A DNA stretch of 64,000 nt from Bugulina stolonifera (GCA_935421135.1 OW285194.1:3622876-3686875); one strand, 5' to 3'. Positions 47,961 to 60,116 are shown, counted from the first letter of the stretch. Notes: generated by a model from the letters alone, not told the origin. Translations and numbers: made by a program.

Positions 47961-50604
47961 CACAATATTTTGCATGTGGTTGTCTTATTGTTCTATGTGT
48001 ATTTTGTAATAAATAGAAAATATTTATTATATAGGGACCGAAATTTGTGAAACTTTCTAAAGTGATCATGCAGCCTAGGGGTGTTTTATATCGCTTCAAA
48101 GGAAACATCGAGCCTCAGACAGCTATTTTGAGTGTTTTTTATGCCAATTTAGTGATAAATAAGCATAGAAACAGAAGCTGGGGACTATTTGGAGGACTAT
48201 TGCATGTTGTCCTCTCGTGCATTTTGGTGCCAGATAACTCCAATATTTCTCAACTGAAATCCATCATCACTTTGCACTTGATGACTTTTGACCACAGGGT
48301 CAACCACTAATCAGAATAAAATGTGATCAATAACAAACTAACATTGCCACAAGTATTGAGTGATTCAAGCCAAATCTTCTATGCTGGCTACTGATGATGT
48401 GAGTAAATAACAATATAAGCATTCATTTCAGTGTGGCAGCACATAAATTATCCCTTCACAATAGAAGGGGCATTTGCTACCGCCTATGCGAGGTAATAAA
48501 TATGAAACAAATGGCACGCAGCCATCAGGATGTTTAGTAGAAACACACATGGGCTAGTGAAAAAACACTATATTTATGCATATCAGGAAACCAGTTTCTA
48601 CAAAAGTTGCGCTCCATAAACCAAATGACAATTGGAAAAATTGTCCTGATAGTAGAGCATAGCATTTGTTATTTAGATTGCATAGGCCTATAAATAAAAG
48701 GGCAGTTTTTCATTTTCATTTGGCATATATTATAATGACATAAATATTACTATTGGTAAGTTTTGAATACTATTGCAGAAGTGAAAAATTCAGGTGTTAC
48801 ACCACAACATATGATCCTAGGAAACACTTTCTTCCTTCTGCTTATGTTTTAGGAACGGAGAATATTATCCACTATCCTCTGTAACCAAAATTATACTGAT
48901 AGTGATCAAGTAGCATGATGATGGCACATGTTCATTAGTACAGCCATGATAGATGAAATACAACCAGAGTTCGTTCTTATAACATTCTATGTAGCTACAG
49001 GCATAGCATACAGACTAGCTAGCTAACCTACAGTGTACCCGCAGCAACAGCAGATTTGGTCATCACATAAAATAATAATACATGTACTTCTAATGTTTAT
49101 TCAATGGTGTTAAACTAATAAACAAGCACCAACAAAATGGTTTAGTGGTCAGTGATGATCTTGTTCTTATTCCACCCAGTGGGCTCATAATACATGTACC
49201 TACATGCGGTGAGTTATTGGTGACAAAAAAGTTTTTTCGTGTATACATGTGCATATTGGTCCCCAAACCAGAAATTGTGAATGTACCCTGTCAAAAACAA
49301 TAATTGACTAATATGGACACTCAATGGTGTATGGACAAAACAACAGAGGGATGCGCATGTTCTTGTGAGTAATATCGGTTGCAATGTACAAAGGTATGAT
49401 TGCTTATCTATAGCATATATTTATGATATTTAAAATACATTTTAAATATTCTGTAACTTGTGTTCAATAATAGTGTATACCATGTATAAGACTGCACACT
49501 ACAATCATGTTCTATTTGACAGTATCTGTACATTACAGATATAATGTATTTTTATGAATCATGTTACAAAACTATTACAGTATTTTCATGTACATGTAGT
49601 ATTATAAAAATCATGTACTACGTGTATACACATAAAAATGTATTATACACACACTACATGAGTGCATAGCGCATGTCTGTACTCCATAGGTAAGATGCAC
49701 ATGTATGTACATGTATACAACATTATGATCTTTGTACACCTGTAAAGCTGAAATATGTAATGTATTATAAATAACTATAGTAACTATAATAAGTAATGCA
49801 CCTGTACATGTACATTGCATAACACAGCTCATTCAGTTATACACACATGTGCTTATGGCAGATGTACTCACCAGATACCTTCTTGAGCTGGCAGTGATAT
49901 ATGTAGTGGTTCATTGATTAGCCAGTGGGGTCGGGAGGAGCCTACCTATAGAGTGCCTAGTGTAGGACTACTTCAGTAGAAATTCTTATTTTCAATAATA
50001 CATGACACATCCTAAGTGATCAGAGCAGTAGCCTAGCCACTAACTTGCTTTTGTTGTAATATAGAGAATGGACCAATCCATGTACATGTAGGTGGCTGCT
50101 AGACTGTTGAGTGTAGAATAATTAGCAATCCACTCAGTATATAGCAGCTCTTGTTATCATTGTGGTCGGGGTATTCCTCATCAGCAGAGCAGCCTTATGA
50201 CATTGGTCATATTGTTGCATTGTTGTGGTTTGTGTTGCTAGTACAACTTATTTTTAAACAAAATTAGAGAGATGACAACTTTACATGCACAGCTAAAAAA
50301 CAATATTTGTGGAAGATAACTCTGCACTGCAGGGTCATTTTACTACTAAATCCAGTGATAAATGGCTCCATTGAAAAGATAACTCTTAAAAATCAGTTGA
50401 TTCGCCTTGAAAAATGGAGCGTAGCGATATATGATAAGCCTAGGGTGCATGATCACTTTAACATCATGACAGCTTGGTGAATATTAATAGTACAAATAAA
50501 GTGGGATGTTGTGCTGAGCTACTTCCCAAGCTTCTAACAACTACTATCATTGAAGTAGTGGTGGTTATCATTACAAACCAGCTGAATGATATGGAATTGT
50601 ATAA
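47961..50604. other. Interval before unit 7
   Basis: I see no supported gene. Frames of up to 91 codons (50474-50749) lie across the conserved upstream block of unit 7 and are not credible. Several ACATGTACATGT palindromes occur between 49590 and 49850. Confidence 0.5.
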
Positions 50605-50756
50605 CCAGTTAGCTTTCGAAAAAGCCAATATCTCAATGCATCCTTCTTCTCAGTATGGAACAGTTGTGCACAAATGTTTCACTAGAAAGTTCAATTTTAT
50701 TCATTTGTCTTCACCAGTTGCTGACAAATCATATCGCAAATATTCTTAGTTTAAAC

Positions 50757-53142
50757 ATGACAGGTGAGCGATACCAGTGGATGTTCTGTAGAATTAAACA
50801 TTTGCCGTCTTTTGACAGAGCACAAGCCCTATAGATAAGATTATGAGTATGTATTATTATAATTTTGTTGGTTTTAAAACATACATGTACATGACTGTGG
50901 ATTTATGTATATGCTGCACTGATACAATGTGATACAGTGTTAGTTCTACTAGGGATTTTCTGAAAGGTCTATTTGCATGTATCTACACTGTGTAGTAATA
51001 TGAGTCACGGGGTATGTTTATCCATGAAGTTACATGCTTACGATGGCAAAACCTAGTGACATGCTTAGTTTTAAAAAATTAGGAGCGAGATGTGCAGCCG
51101 TGGAGTTATCTTATATTTTGTGTGTGGGCTTTGTCATAAACTTCCAAGGTATTTTTGACATGTATTGTGAATTCTTTCTCTCGTACTTTTTTGTGATATA
51201 ACCCATTATTTCTATTAATTAAGACAACAAGTTTAAGGTATGGCGTCCATGGGTCAGTGAACAGCAGGTCAATAGCGAACTTGATGATGCATCTAATGAA
51301 GGATGTGCCATGGTCACCTCTACTCAGGGTGAGTATATAATATAGTGTAGAAGGACAAGGAATGTTATAATATGCAACTGATTCTTATACAGTTGTGTCT
51401 CATATGCATGTATTTTACTAGTCATTGGCATTTCGATGATCTACAGCATATACATAATTTCCTGTTTCCCTAGAGAGAAGATTGACTGCACTATCAGTGT
51501 ATAACAGTATCTTATGATCTATCTAAATATGTTTATGTATCTTTCTGAAAATTTGTATATTTATTTTTTATTCCATTAATATTTTTCAAGGTTTATAATG
51601 TTGTACAAAACATGGTCTCATCGGCCTGTAGCTATGCAGTTCAACTTATCATTTTATCATTGTAAAGTGTTATGTTTAGTGAACATATCAATTGTTCAGC
51701 TCGAAATTGCTCAATTTGCAGTCATGAATACATAGCAATTAAAATGCTGTTACTCAATGCAATTTATTATGTTCATTGTAAATTTTTAATGATTTTTTAT
51801 ATGCGCTATGATAGAAAACTGCTCTTCAATTACGGATTTCTGTTCATTTATACATGGATATTCATGTATTACACTAACGTATGTGCATGTAAATTTGATA
51901 TTAGGTCACATTTTGTAGAAGCTGTGAATAGCGCTGAATACTCTTTGATGGAACAAACTAATATAGTATCTGAATCAACTAGCAGTGTTTTTGTGACAGA
52001 CGGATTCAAAAGTGGTCAGTATTCCTGAATTACAGTAAGTGCAAAATTAAATTCAAGTAGGATAGATTAATATGATATATGCGTAAATGCAAATTTATGT
52101 AATTTTGGTAAAGGGATAATTGACAGGTTGGGATTCAAACAGAGATACAGGGAGTAGCACTCCACCGTTGAGCTCTGACCCAAACATCACAAATTACGGA
52201 TTGCAAAATGAAGTCATGGAATTTGGAAATATAATAATGGATCAAGACACGATCGGAAACAGCTTTGTCCAGGGTAACCATCCTAATCTCTCATCAGGTG
52301 AAGGACACACACTCATGGGTGGTGATCATATACAGCAGAGGTACACATTTCTGAGTAATGACAAGGAATATCTGGTGCATAATACAAAAGACAGATCTAA
52401 CAACCAGAATGAGTGTCTAGAAACTCGTAATTCAATAGCTGACGAATCCAAGAAATACAACTGTTCACAGTGCAACTACCAATCCACACAATGGGGTGCA
52501 TTTGAAAAGCATAATAGAACACATACAGGCAAGAAGTTGCTCTCCTGTAAAGTTTGTCATTATGGTTGTAGAACAGCTTCACAACTTAATGCACACATGA
52601 AGACACATACAGGAGAGAAGCCATACAAATGTGCACTCTGTAATTATAGATGTACACGGGCTGGAGCCCTTAAGGCACATATAAGAACACATACGGGTGA
52701 AAAGCCATACAAATGCACACTGTGTAATTATAGAGCTGAAACTCTTAAGGTACACATGAGAACACATACAGGAGAGAAACCTTACAATTGTACAGTGTGT
52801 GATTATAGATGTGCACAGGCTGGAGATATTAAGACACACATAAGAACACATACGGGTGAAAAGCCATATGAATGCATGGTGTGCAATTATAGATGTGCAC
52901 AGGCTGGACATCTTAAGGCACACATGGTAACACATACAGAAGAGAAACCTTACAAGTGTCTTGAGTGTGACTACCAGAGTGCACTGAAGGGAGCTCTCCA
53001 ACGGTACATGAGAACACACACAGGAGAAAAATCTCACAGATGTACAGTATGTAATCACAGATTTACAAGGGCCGACAATCTCATGGCACACTTGAGAACA
53101 CATACAGGGGAGAAACCTTACCAGTGTAACATGACTGTGTGA
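50757..53142 (+). CDS. Unit 7: four-exon C2H2 zinc-finger protein with WRPW motif
   Basis: The exons are 50757-50763 (ATGACAG, donor GTGAGC), 51224-51328 (DNKFKVWRPWVSEQQVN, donor GTGAGT), 51919-52014 (EYSLMEQTNIVSESTSS, VFVTDGFKSG, donor GTCAGT) and 52127-53142. All joins are phase 1, giving 407 residues. The spacer has QDTIGNSFVQGNHPNLSSGE. Eight finger positions start at about residue 180. Numbers 1, 2, 3, 5, 6 and 8 are complete, with contact residues QGAK, TSQA, RGAA, QGDT, QGHA and RDNA. Finger 4 has lost three residues. Finger 7 has Tyr for its first His. The frame ends NMTV at 53142 through a 4-nt insertion; the ninth finger (VCDYRSIQSAGLKAHMKKH) continues in another frame to about 53202. 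Together with unit 3 it shows the full exon design. Confidence 0.85.
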
Positions 53143-53202
53143 CTATAGATCTATACAAAGCGCAGGTCTCAAAGCACACATGAAAAAACATGGTCAGGAG
53201 AA

Positions 53203-55230
53203 ATAATGTGTACGTTGTGTCATTGTTACTTTAACGTTAACTCCAGTCTTATGAGACACATGAAAGCACACATTGAAGAAGAGAACTGACTAATGCACAT
53301 ACACTTAGTATGATATGCATAGCAGCTAGATATACTCAGTGATAAAGGAGATTTATTATTATTTAACTTACATTTGTAAGAACTCTGCACATGACATAAT
53401 ATTACTATCAGCCAATGCTATTAAAACCCACTGAATATTTTACTACAGTTTTTGTTGTTTTACTTTAGTACGGCTTTCTTTAGCCATAGTTTCCTAATGA
53501 GTTATTGAATAATTTGGGAAGCAACAACATATTTACAGAGATCTTAAGGTGGACACTATTACACTGATGTCTTCCACAGCAGTAACTTGCTATTAGTGTC
53601 TCAAGCTGACTGCTGCCATCCACCAATATGTGACCATCTCATAGTGTCTCGGCTGACCAGTTTTCCAGTGCTGTATCAATGGGCTGCTACTACTCCACCC
53701 TCACTGCATACTGTAATGGTTTCTTAAAATGTCAATCAAATGTTTGTGTTTCAATTGATTTATAACATGCTGCTAACTGATATTCTCTATAAATAACATG
53801 AAGTTTATTCATTCTTCCCTTTACTATTTCTGTCCACCACCTTGATATATAATTGTTACTACAGTGTACATACATGTATAACTTTTTCAACTAATTCCCC
53901 CGCAGTTGTGCAAGCACTGTCTGCATAGCTTAAGCTGCTAGCACTAATTTGATGTTCAGTTGCCTCCACTTGCCTGAACAGTTTATCCACATGTATTTCA
54001 TAATGTGGTCTGGGCGTTTTCTCTGTGTATGAGAAGAGATCAGATTTACATGATGTGTAATCTGTTCTTCCTATCTGTCCATTTTACACTATTGCATATT
54101 TTCCCCAAAAACTCTTACCAGTAGCAGATAGTACTGCTTTGGTATTATTATTACTGCTCAGCTTCAGTTAGACTGAATTTATCATTTTACCATCGAAACT
54201 TCACTATCATTCTGATGCAAGTGTTATTGATGCAATTATTTTACATATGCAGATACAGTACCTTTGACCTGCAGCAAGCAGGCCATCTGCGCTCTCCACA
54301 ATGTATGTGGACATTTGATACCTTTTTTTTTAACATCTGCAACATCTTACCCTTTACTGACTACTTTTTTTATACTTTGTATTGATACTTTAGTATGCTG
54401 TAATACATTGGTCTATGTACATTGTATGTATGAGCTAAGCTGCATACAATCATAACAAACTATTGGAAAAGTCAAAACTTACATGTACATGTAATTGGTC
54501 TTTGTGAATACATTCACAATGTATGTAACTGTTTTTCACTCAGTTATTTCCAACTTTCCTCAAACTACTTTAACTTGTGCCTTCATTCATGCGCTTATAT
54601 CCCATAGAATAACATATCATAACTATAAAGGATAGCAATAAATTACATGATACACAATAAAGGCAAATTTGCAGATAGTCTTTACTGTGTGTGATAGTGA
54701 ATTATTCTCTTTCAGCTGTTTAGGTTAAAAGAATAGAAATCCAACATTTTACATAATTCACTGACGTCAATAGCTGTTGTAGGTTGCACAGACGTGCAAT
54801 AGTTTTCAAATTTTTCTTGCGATGGCGCAAGAAATAAATGCTCAAACAAAGTATCTCAAAACACATGTCAAATTATAACCCATTTAACAAGATCTGTAAA
54901 TACATGTATGTTCCCATGGAATCGAACCACCCTCACACCATTAAGAAGAATATACATCTAGCTAGTAATGAGTATATTATTTCTCCTAGTGCCCCAGAAT
55001 TTTAACATGACCAGCCATCATACCAATGAGTTCTAGACTATACTGAATAACAGTTCAATCTCAAATACCAGTACATACAGTACTTCACTAGTTTGGTAAA
55101 ACAAAGAGAATGGATACTGTGGGCTCTGGTAGTGACATGTTCCCCAAACTACCACTATCTTTCTATCACAGCGCTATATTGGTAGTTAAGCGTACCATTA
55201 TAAATAGCTAACTGATGCATTTTTGTAATC
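53203..55230. other. Interval between units 7 and 8
   Basis: This begins with a frameshifted extra finger piece of unit 7 (CHCYFNVNSSLMRHMKAH, about 53218-53273) and the shared 3' flank. The rest to 54720 has no recognised content. From about 54725 to 55290 it parallels the relic at 47336-47960. Confidence 0.5.
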
Positions 55231-56157
55231 AGCTAGCTTTCAAAAAGCAATTGTCACAGTGATTTCATCTTCTCACTCAGACAAAATTTCATAAATATTT
55301 GCTGTGAAGTTGCAATATTTTTATTTGTAGATCTTCAACTTTTTCAGGCAGCTCTTTCCATACAAACTCTTAGTTTAAACATGACAGGTAAGAAATATCA
55401 GTGCATGTTCTGCCAAACTATACACTTGCTGTATTATGACGGCATGCAGTTCTATAACAGGATTATTCAATCTACATGTACAATGTACTGTATATAATAT
55501 GATACTTTAGCAGTTTTTAAACAAAGTACATGTAAATTTATATAATGCAGTCATACAATGTGATGCATTGTTAAATCTATTAGGGCTCAGTACCATCAGT
55601 AGTCCAAATACTTTCATTGAAACATGCCATTGACTGCGCATGCTTGGCTTGGCTAAAATAGTGCTACATACATGTACATAAGATTGTCAAAACTAGTAAT
55701 CGGCTACATGTAATTGGGAAAACAATATGTTTTCTAAATTGTATTGCTTTGTGTAAGCTTGTACAAATGTACATGACGTCAATGACATTTTACTACTATA
55801 TGAGTTTTTGCTCCCGTACTTTTATATACAACCTCATGATAAGATTTACCAATTTTATCAATATTAAGACAAGAAGTTCAAAGCATGGCGCCCATGGGTC
55901 AGTGAAGAGCAGGTCAACAGCAAACTTAATAATGAACCTGGTGAAGGATACATGATGACCACCTCTACTCAGAGTTAGTTTCAAGAGTATAGATGGACAA
56001 GAAAATAATATAGTATACAACTGATTCTCATGATTCTCTGATGTCTCATAATGATGTAGCATTAGTATTTCAGTGATCTATTGTTTTCTATTTTCTTAGG
56101 GAGAAGATATAATTATTTGTACCATCACATAACAGTGTGCATCCGTCTGACAATAAT

Positions 56158-56252
56158 ATACATGTGAATGTACGTGTACATGTACATGTACATGTACATG
56201 TACATGTACATGTACACGTACACGTACATAAAGTATATGTACATGTACATAA
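56158..56252. repeat. ACATGT tandem palindrome run
   Basis: GTACATGTACATGTACATGT and variants (ACACGT) run through this stretch in the second intron of unit 8. The hexamer ACATGT is self-complementary, so the run can fold on itself. It reads as poly-His/Val on both strands. Confidence 0.9.
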
Positions 56253-57290
56253 AGTATATATTTTTGTTCAATTTCCAGGTTTTGCAATATTATACAAAAC
56301 TTTAGTCTGGAGTAATGAAGTATAAAGTAGGCTAGCTCATTGTAGTATTTCAAACTTTTCAGTACACATGCAGTCATTACCAAAAGTTTGAGATCAAAAG
56401 CACAATATACTGTCTAGTTGACAAATCACATTAAGTGCAATAGTTATACTTTATAAAACAATTTTATTCGTACAAATTTACAATTACAATAAAGAATTAA
56501 TTTGCAAAACAATGTAATTGCTAGCTACTGTGTGAAACTGCCAATATTTTCTGTGTCCAGCACAACAATCAATTGCGTCTCTGTGTAATTTCCAACAGAT
56601 TCTGGCAGTAGATCTGACTAATTTTGATGTCCCAAGCAATTTTCACAGCTTCAATCATCTCAACAGCTCTACTGGGGGGTTGTTTTTGAGGTACTATGAA
56701 GCTATAAAAATTGCTTGAATCATTGAAATTACTTGGTATTTACATCTACAATATAGCAGCCTACTAAAATCAATAACATAGTTATTAAACACAGAAATTT
56801 GATCTGTTTATTTTAGTATCAAATGTGTTATGAGCTCATTGTGTCTCCATTGTGAAATAGTGCTATTGTCACAACATTTAAGCTTTCCTTGACAAGTTAC
56901 AAAATAATAAGATTTTAGGCCCTGGGGGATCACCCTAATCCCTCCATTTAATGCTCAGCTATGGCAGCCTATTGTAGATGTTTAGGTTGCATGTCACATG
57001 TCAATAAATCTTCTTCTCTATGGCTGTGTTATAATAATGTTTCACCATCCATGAGTGAGCATCCTCCACCTGTGAAGAGAGTAGGATAGTCACCATGGAA
57101 AAAGCTGCTCCCAATTGTGTCTCTATTCATTATTGTAAATAAAATAATGTTTAACATTATAAAAGTTCTATTAAAAAGGAAATATATTGTGTCAGTTCAT
57201 GAGTACCTTTTGTAGAAGTTGGGAAGATCACTGATCGTGCCCTCATGGAAAGAACTAGGGTGATATCTGGATCAACTGGCAGTGTCTTCA

Positions 57291-57550
57291 TCATGGACAC
57301 CTTTCATAGTGGTCAGTAAGCTTGTATTACTTCCACATAATATAATTCAACTAGAATAGATTAAAACAATATAGATTGTGTGATTTTGGACGAATTAATA
57401 AAATTATTGACAGGTTGGAATCATGGACACCTTTCATAGTGGTCAGTAAGCTTGTATTACTTCCACATAATATAATTCAACTAGAATAGACTAAAACAAT
57501 ATAGATTTTGTGATTTTGGACGAATTAATAAAATTATTGACAGGTTGGAA
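57291..57550. repeat. Recent 130-bp tandem duplication across a splice region
   Basis: The 130-bp segment 57291-57420 is repeated at 57421-57550 with only two or so differences. It contains the end of exon 3 with its donor, the whole following intron and the first bases of the finger exon. This creates an extra acceptor (57411-57413) and an extra donor (57442), defining a 28-nt decoy exon that would add a stop. Confidence 0.95.
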
Positions 57551-58291
57551 TCCCTACAGACGCCCTGTAAGCAGCACTCACCATTGAACTTGGATCCAAA
57601 TATTCCAAATTGTGGGTTGCAAAATGAACTCATGGAATATAGAAATATAACAATGGATAGGGACACAATTGGGAGCAACTATGTCCAGGGTGACCATCCT
57701 GATCTCTCAGCAGATGGAGGAGATACACTAATTGGTGGTGAATATATACATGTAGAGCAGAGTTATGACAAGGAAAATCTGGTAGATGATGTAAAAAAGA
57801 GATCTGACAAGACGTCTAATCACCAGAATGAGTTTCTAGAGGCACCTATTCCAATAGCTGATGAATCAAAGCAACACAACTGTACACAGTGCAACTACCA
57901 ATGCACACAAAGGGATGCTTTTGACCAGCATAAAAGAACACAACATATAGGGGAGAAATTGCACTCCAGCAAGCTGTGTCATTATTTTTTCAGAAGACCT
58001 TTCAAACTTAATGTACACATGAGAACACATACGAGTAAAGAGCCATACACATGTACTGAGTGTGATTATCTAAGTTCAACAAAACAAGCTCTCAATCGAC
58101 ATACGAGAACACATACAGGAGAGAAACCATACAATGTACAGTATGTAATTATAGATCTACACAGGCTGAACATCTTAAGCGACACATGAGAACACATACA
58201 GGAGAGGAACCATACAATTGTACTGAGTGTGATTATCAAAGTTTAAGTAAACAAGCTCTCAATCGACACATGAGAACGCATACAAGAGAGT

Positions 58292-59640
58292 AACCATTGA
58301 TACTGGTGTTGAATATGTCACTACCAATTCACACAGAGCAGAGGACTCAAAGCACACATGAAAAAACATGATCAGGAGAAATAATTTCGGTTCTCGTTCT
58401 GTGATTGTTTCTTTAGCAAAAAATCCAGTCTCATGGACATGTGAGAACACGTACTGGAAGGAAAACATACACATTTTAAATACACATTCTAGTGTAATTA
58501 TAGATGCAATTTGGCTTAGGCAGCACCTGACAATACTTGCAGGTAAGAAACTGGTAGATATGTACACATACAGAGTCAGCATATCACAATCAGCACAATC
58601 ATGGGAAAATAAGATGTATATGTACTAAAAGTTCAAAATAGGTAACTATTACTTTATACATGTATGTCTGCCCACAAAGTACACAAGCATAGTAAATTTC
58701 ATACTATGTGAATGTTGAGTGATTGTCTGTCTACTAATGAATGTAGTTTGAAGGGAAACAATGCAAATATCTTCACAAACCACAGCAAACATAACATGAT
58801 TATTTCCACAGATACAGTGGTGGGGAATATTTGTGATTTTAAGTTACACAAGTCGTTTTATAATAACTCTACCCATGTTATATTACAATCACTATCACAC
58901 AATTCTAAAATAAACCAACTGAATATTTTAGTACAGTTTTTGCTATTTGGTTTTAGTAATGCTTTCTTCAATCCTAGTCTTTCTCAGAGTTGCATACTTC
59001 ATACAATGTATATCATTAACTTTCTTGCAAATAAATAATTTGAGATTAAACCAGATTTCACATTGTTGGTCAGTTCTTTGTCAAGTGTCTATTACCCATG
59101 GACTGTGATGTCCACCATAGATACATTAAACAACGAATGGAGGAGAGGAGCTACACAAATGTACTCAATGGACGAATGAGAACACACAATAATCTAAACG
59201 TTTAACTGTAACCTATCTAGAGTATTGCATAATAGTATTGTATAATATTGATAAGGAACATTACGGTGATTATACAAGTCATGTACTTGATTGTATATGT
59301 AGCTTAAGAAATCTGCCCATGGCTTATTACTATCGCACACTGCTATCACAATCCGCTGAATATTGTGGTGTTTCCAGACCCACTCATGCATGCGGACGGA
59401 CGATCTATGTTACTGCAGGACAATAACCTGACTACACTCTTTGTCTACTATAATGATTAGTATCTACATGTATTTGCATCTGTCTAAGTAATTAAACTGG
59501 CTGGGCTTGTACATTGTTGTTTATATAAATTATATCATTAGTCATGTAAGACTTACTGTACTAGCAACTCTCTATGTCTTTTAGCCCATTATCAATATGG
59601 CCTACATGCCAGAATATCTTGGTTTTCATGATTATATTAC
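58292..59640. other. 3' flank of unit 8
   Basis: A relic of the last finger (ICHYQFTQSRGLKAHMKKH) at about 58314-58370 matches the frameshifted end of unit 7. The shared 3' flank follows, with ACTGAATATTTTAGTACAGT at about 58918. I see no further gene. Confidence 0.55.
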
Positions 59641-59689
59641 ATGTATGTGTTTTACACAATTATAAGCTTCTTTTGTAATGGCTGACGTC

Positions 59690-59880
59690 TTTTTAGGTCG
59701 GACCTTTTTGATGTGTAGTACCCATGACCGGGCTTTTCACCGGAAAGTGATTTAGTATATAAGTAAGCTCATTTTACTATTTGAATCAGTTGTTGGCCGG
59801 GCTCCAATAAAACAACATCTCTTAACTGAACTCTACAGAGTCTTCTCTCTGAGAAAGGTAGTTCTAGCCTTGGTCCCTTT
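59690..59880 (+). other. Possible solo LTR or orphan promoter
   Basis: A TATA-like AGTATATAAGTAAGCTC (about 59753) is followed about 50 bp later by AATAAAACAAC and then a pyrimidine/purine-mixed stretch. This order of promoter, short transcript start region and polyadenylation signal is typical of an LTR. No second copy or target duplication was found in the window. Confidence 0.25.
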
Positions 59881-60116
59881 GAATCATTAGCCCAAACTCA
59901 TCTTCGAACGACAGAACATACTCTTTCACATACTCTTTCATGAGTATCAGCATCAGACCTATGCCCAGGATACAGGATTAAGCAGCTACAATGTACATAA
60001 CTGTTCACTCTTTATGTAATGCTGGAAGCATAGCTTGATTGACCACTCTCAAGCGCTTCCCACACTCGTGTCATCATTGGCACCTGTGTCACTGTTGGCA
60101 CCTGTGTCATCTTAGC

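Larger units (their letters stand above)
55381..58290 (+). pseudogene. Unit 8: WRPW zinc-finger gene with indels and a duplicated splice region
   Basis: The exons are 55381-55387 (ATGACAG), 55869-55973 (DKKFKAWRPWVSEEQVN), 57216-57311 (LMERTRVISGSTGSVF) and an exon starting at 57544. With the family-type junction, a 1-nt loss near 57580 gives TGA at 57585-57587. A stronger donor four bases downstream (GTAAGC at 57316) would instead put the finger exon back in frame. The spacer is typical (RDTIGSNYVQGDHPDLSADG). Finger 1 has four residues between its histidines, finger 2 has Ser for its first Cys, and finger 3 is complete. A second 1-nt loss near 58134 ends the frame; two more good fingers (CTVCNYRSTQAEHLKRH, CTECDYQSLSKQALNRH) continue in another frame to a TAA at 58291. 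Most likely a pseudogene, though a short product is possible. Confidence 0.75.

Noticed and set aside
55796..56062. 88-codon minus-strand frame over the WRPW exon of unit 8 (likewise 34165-34452)
   Set aside because: These are antisense shadows; the plus-strand exons have matching splice sites and conserved peptides.
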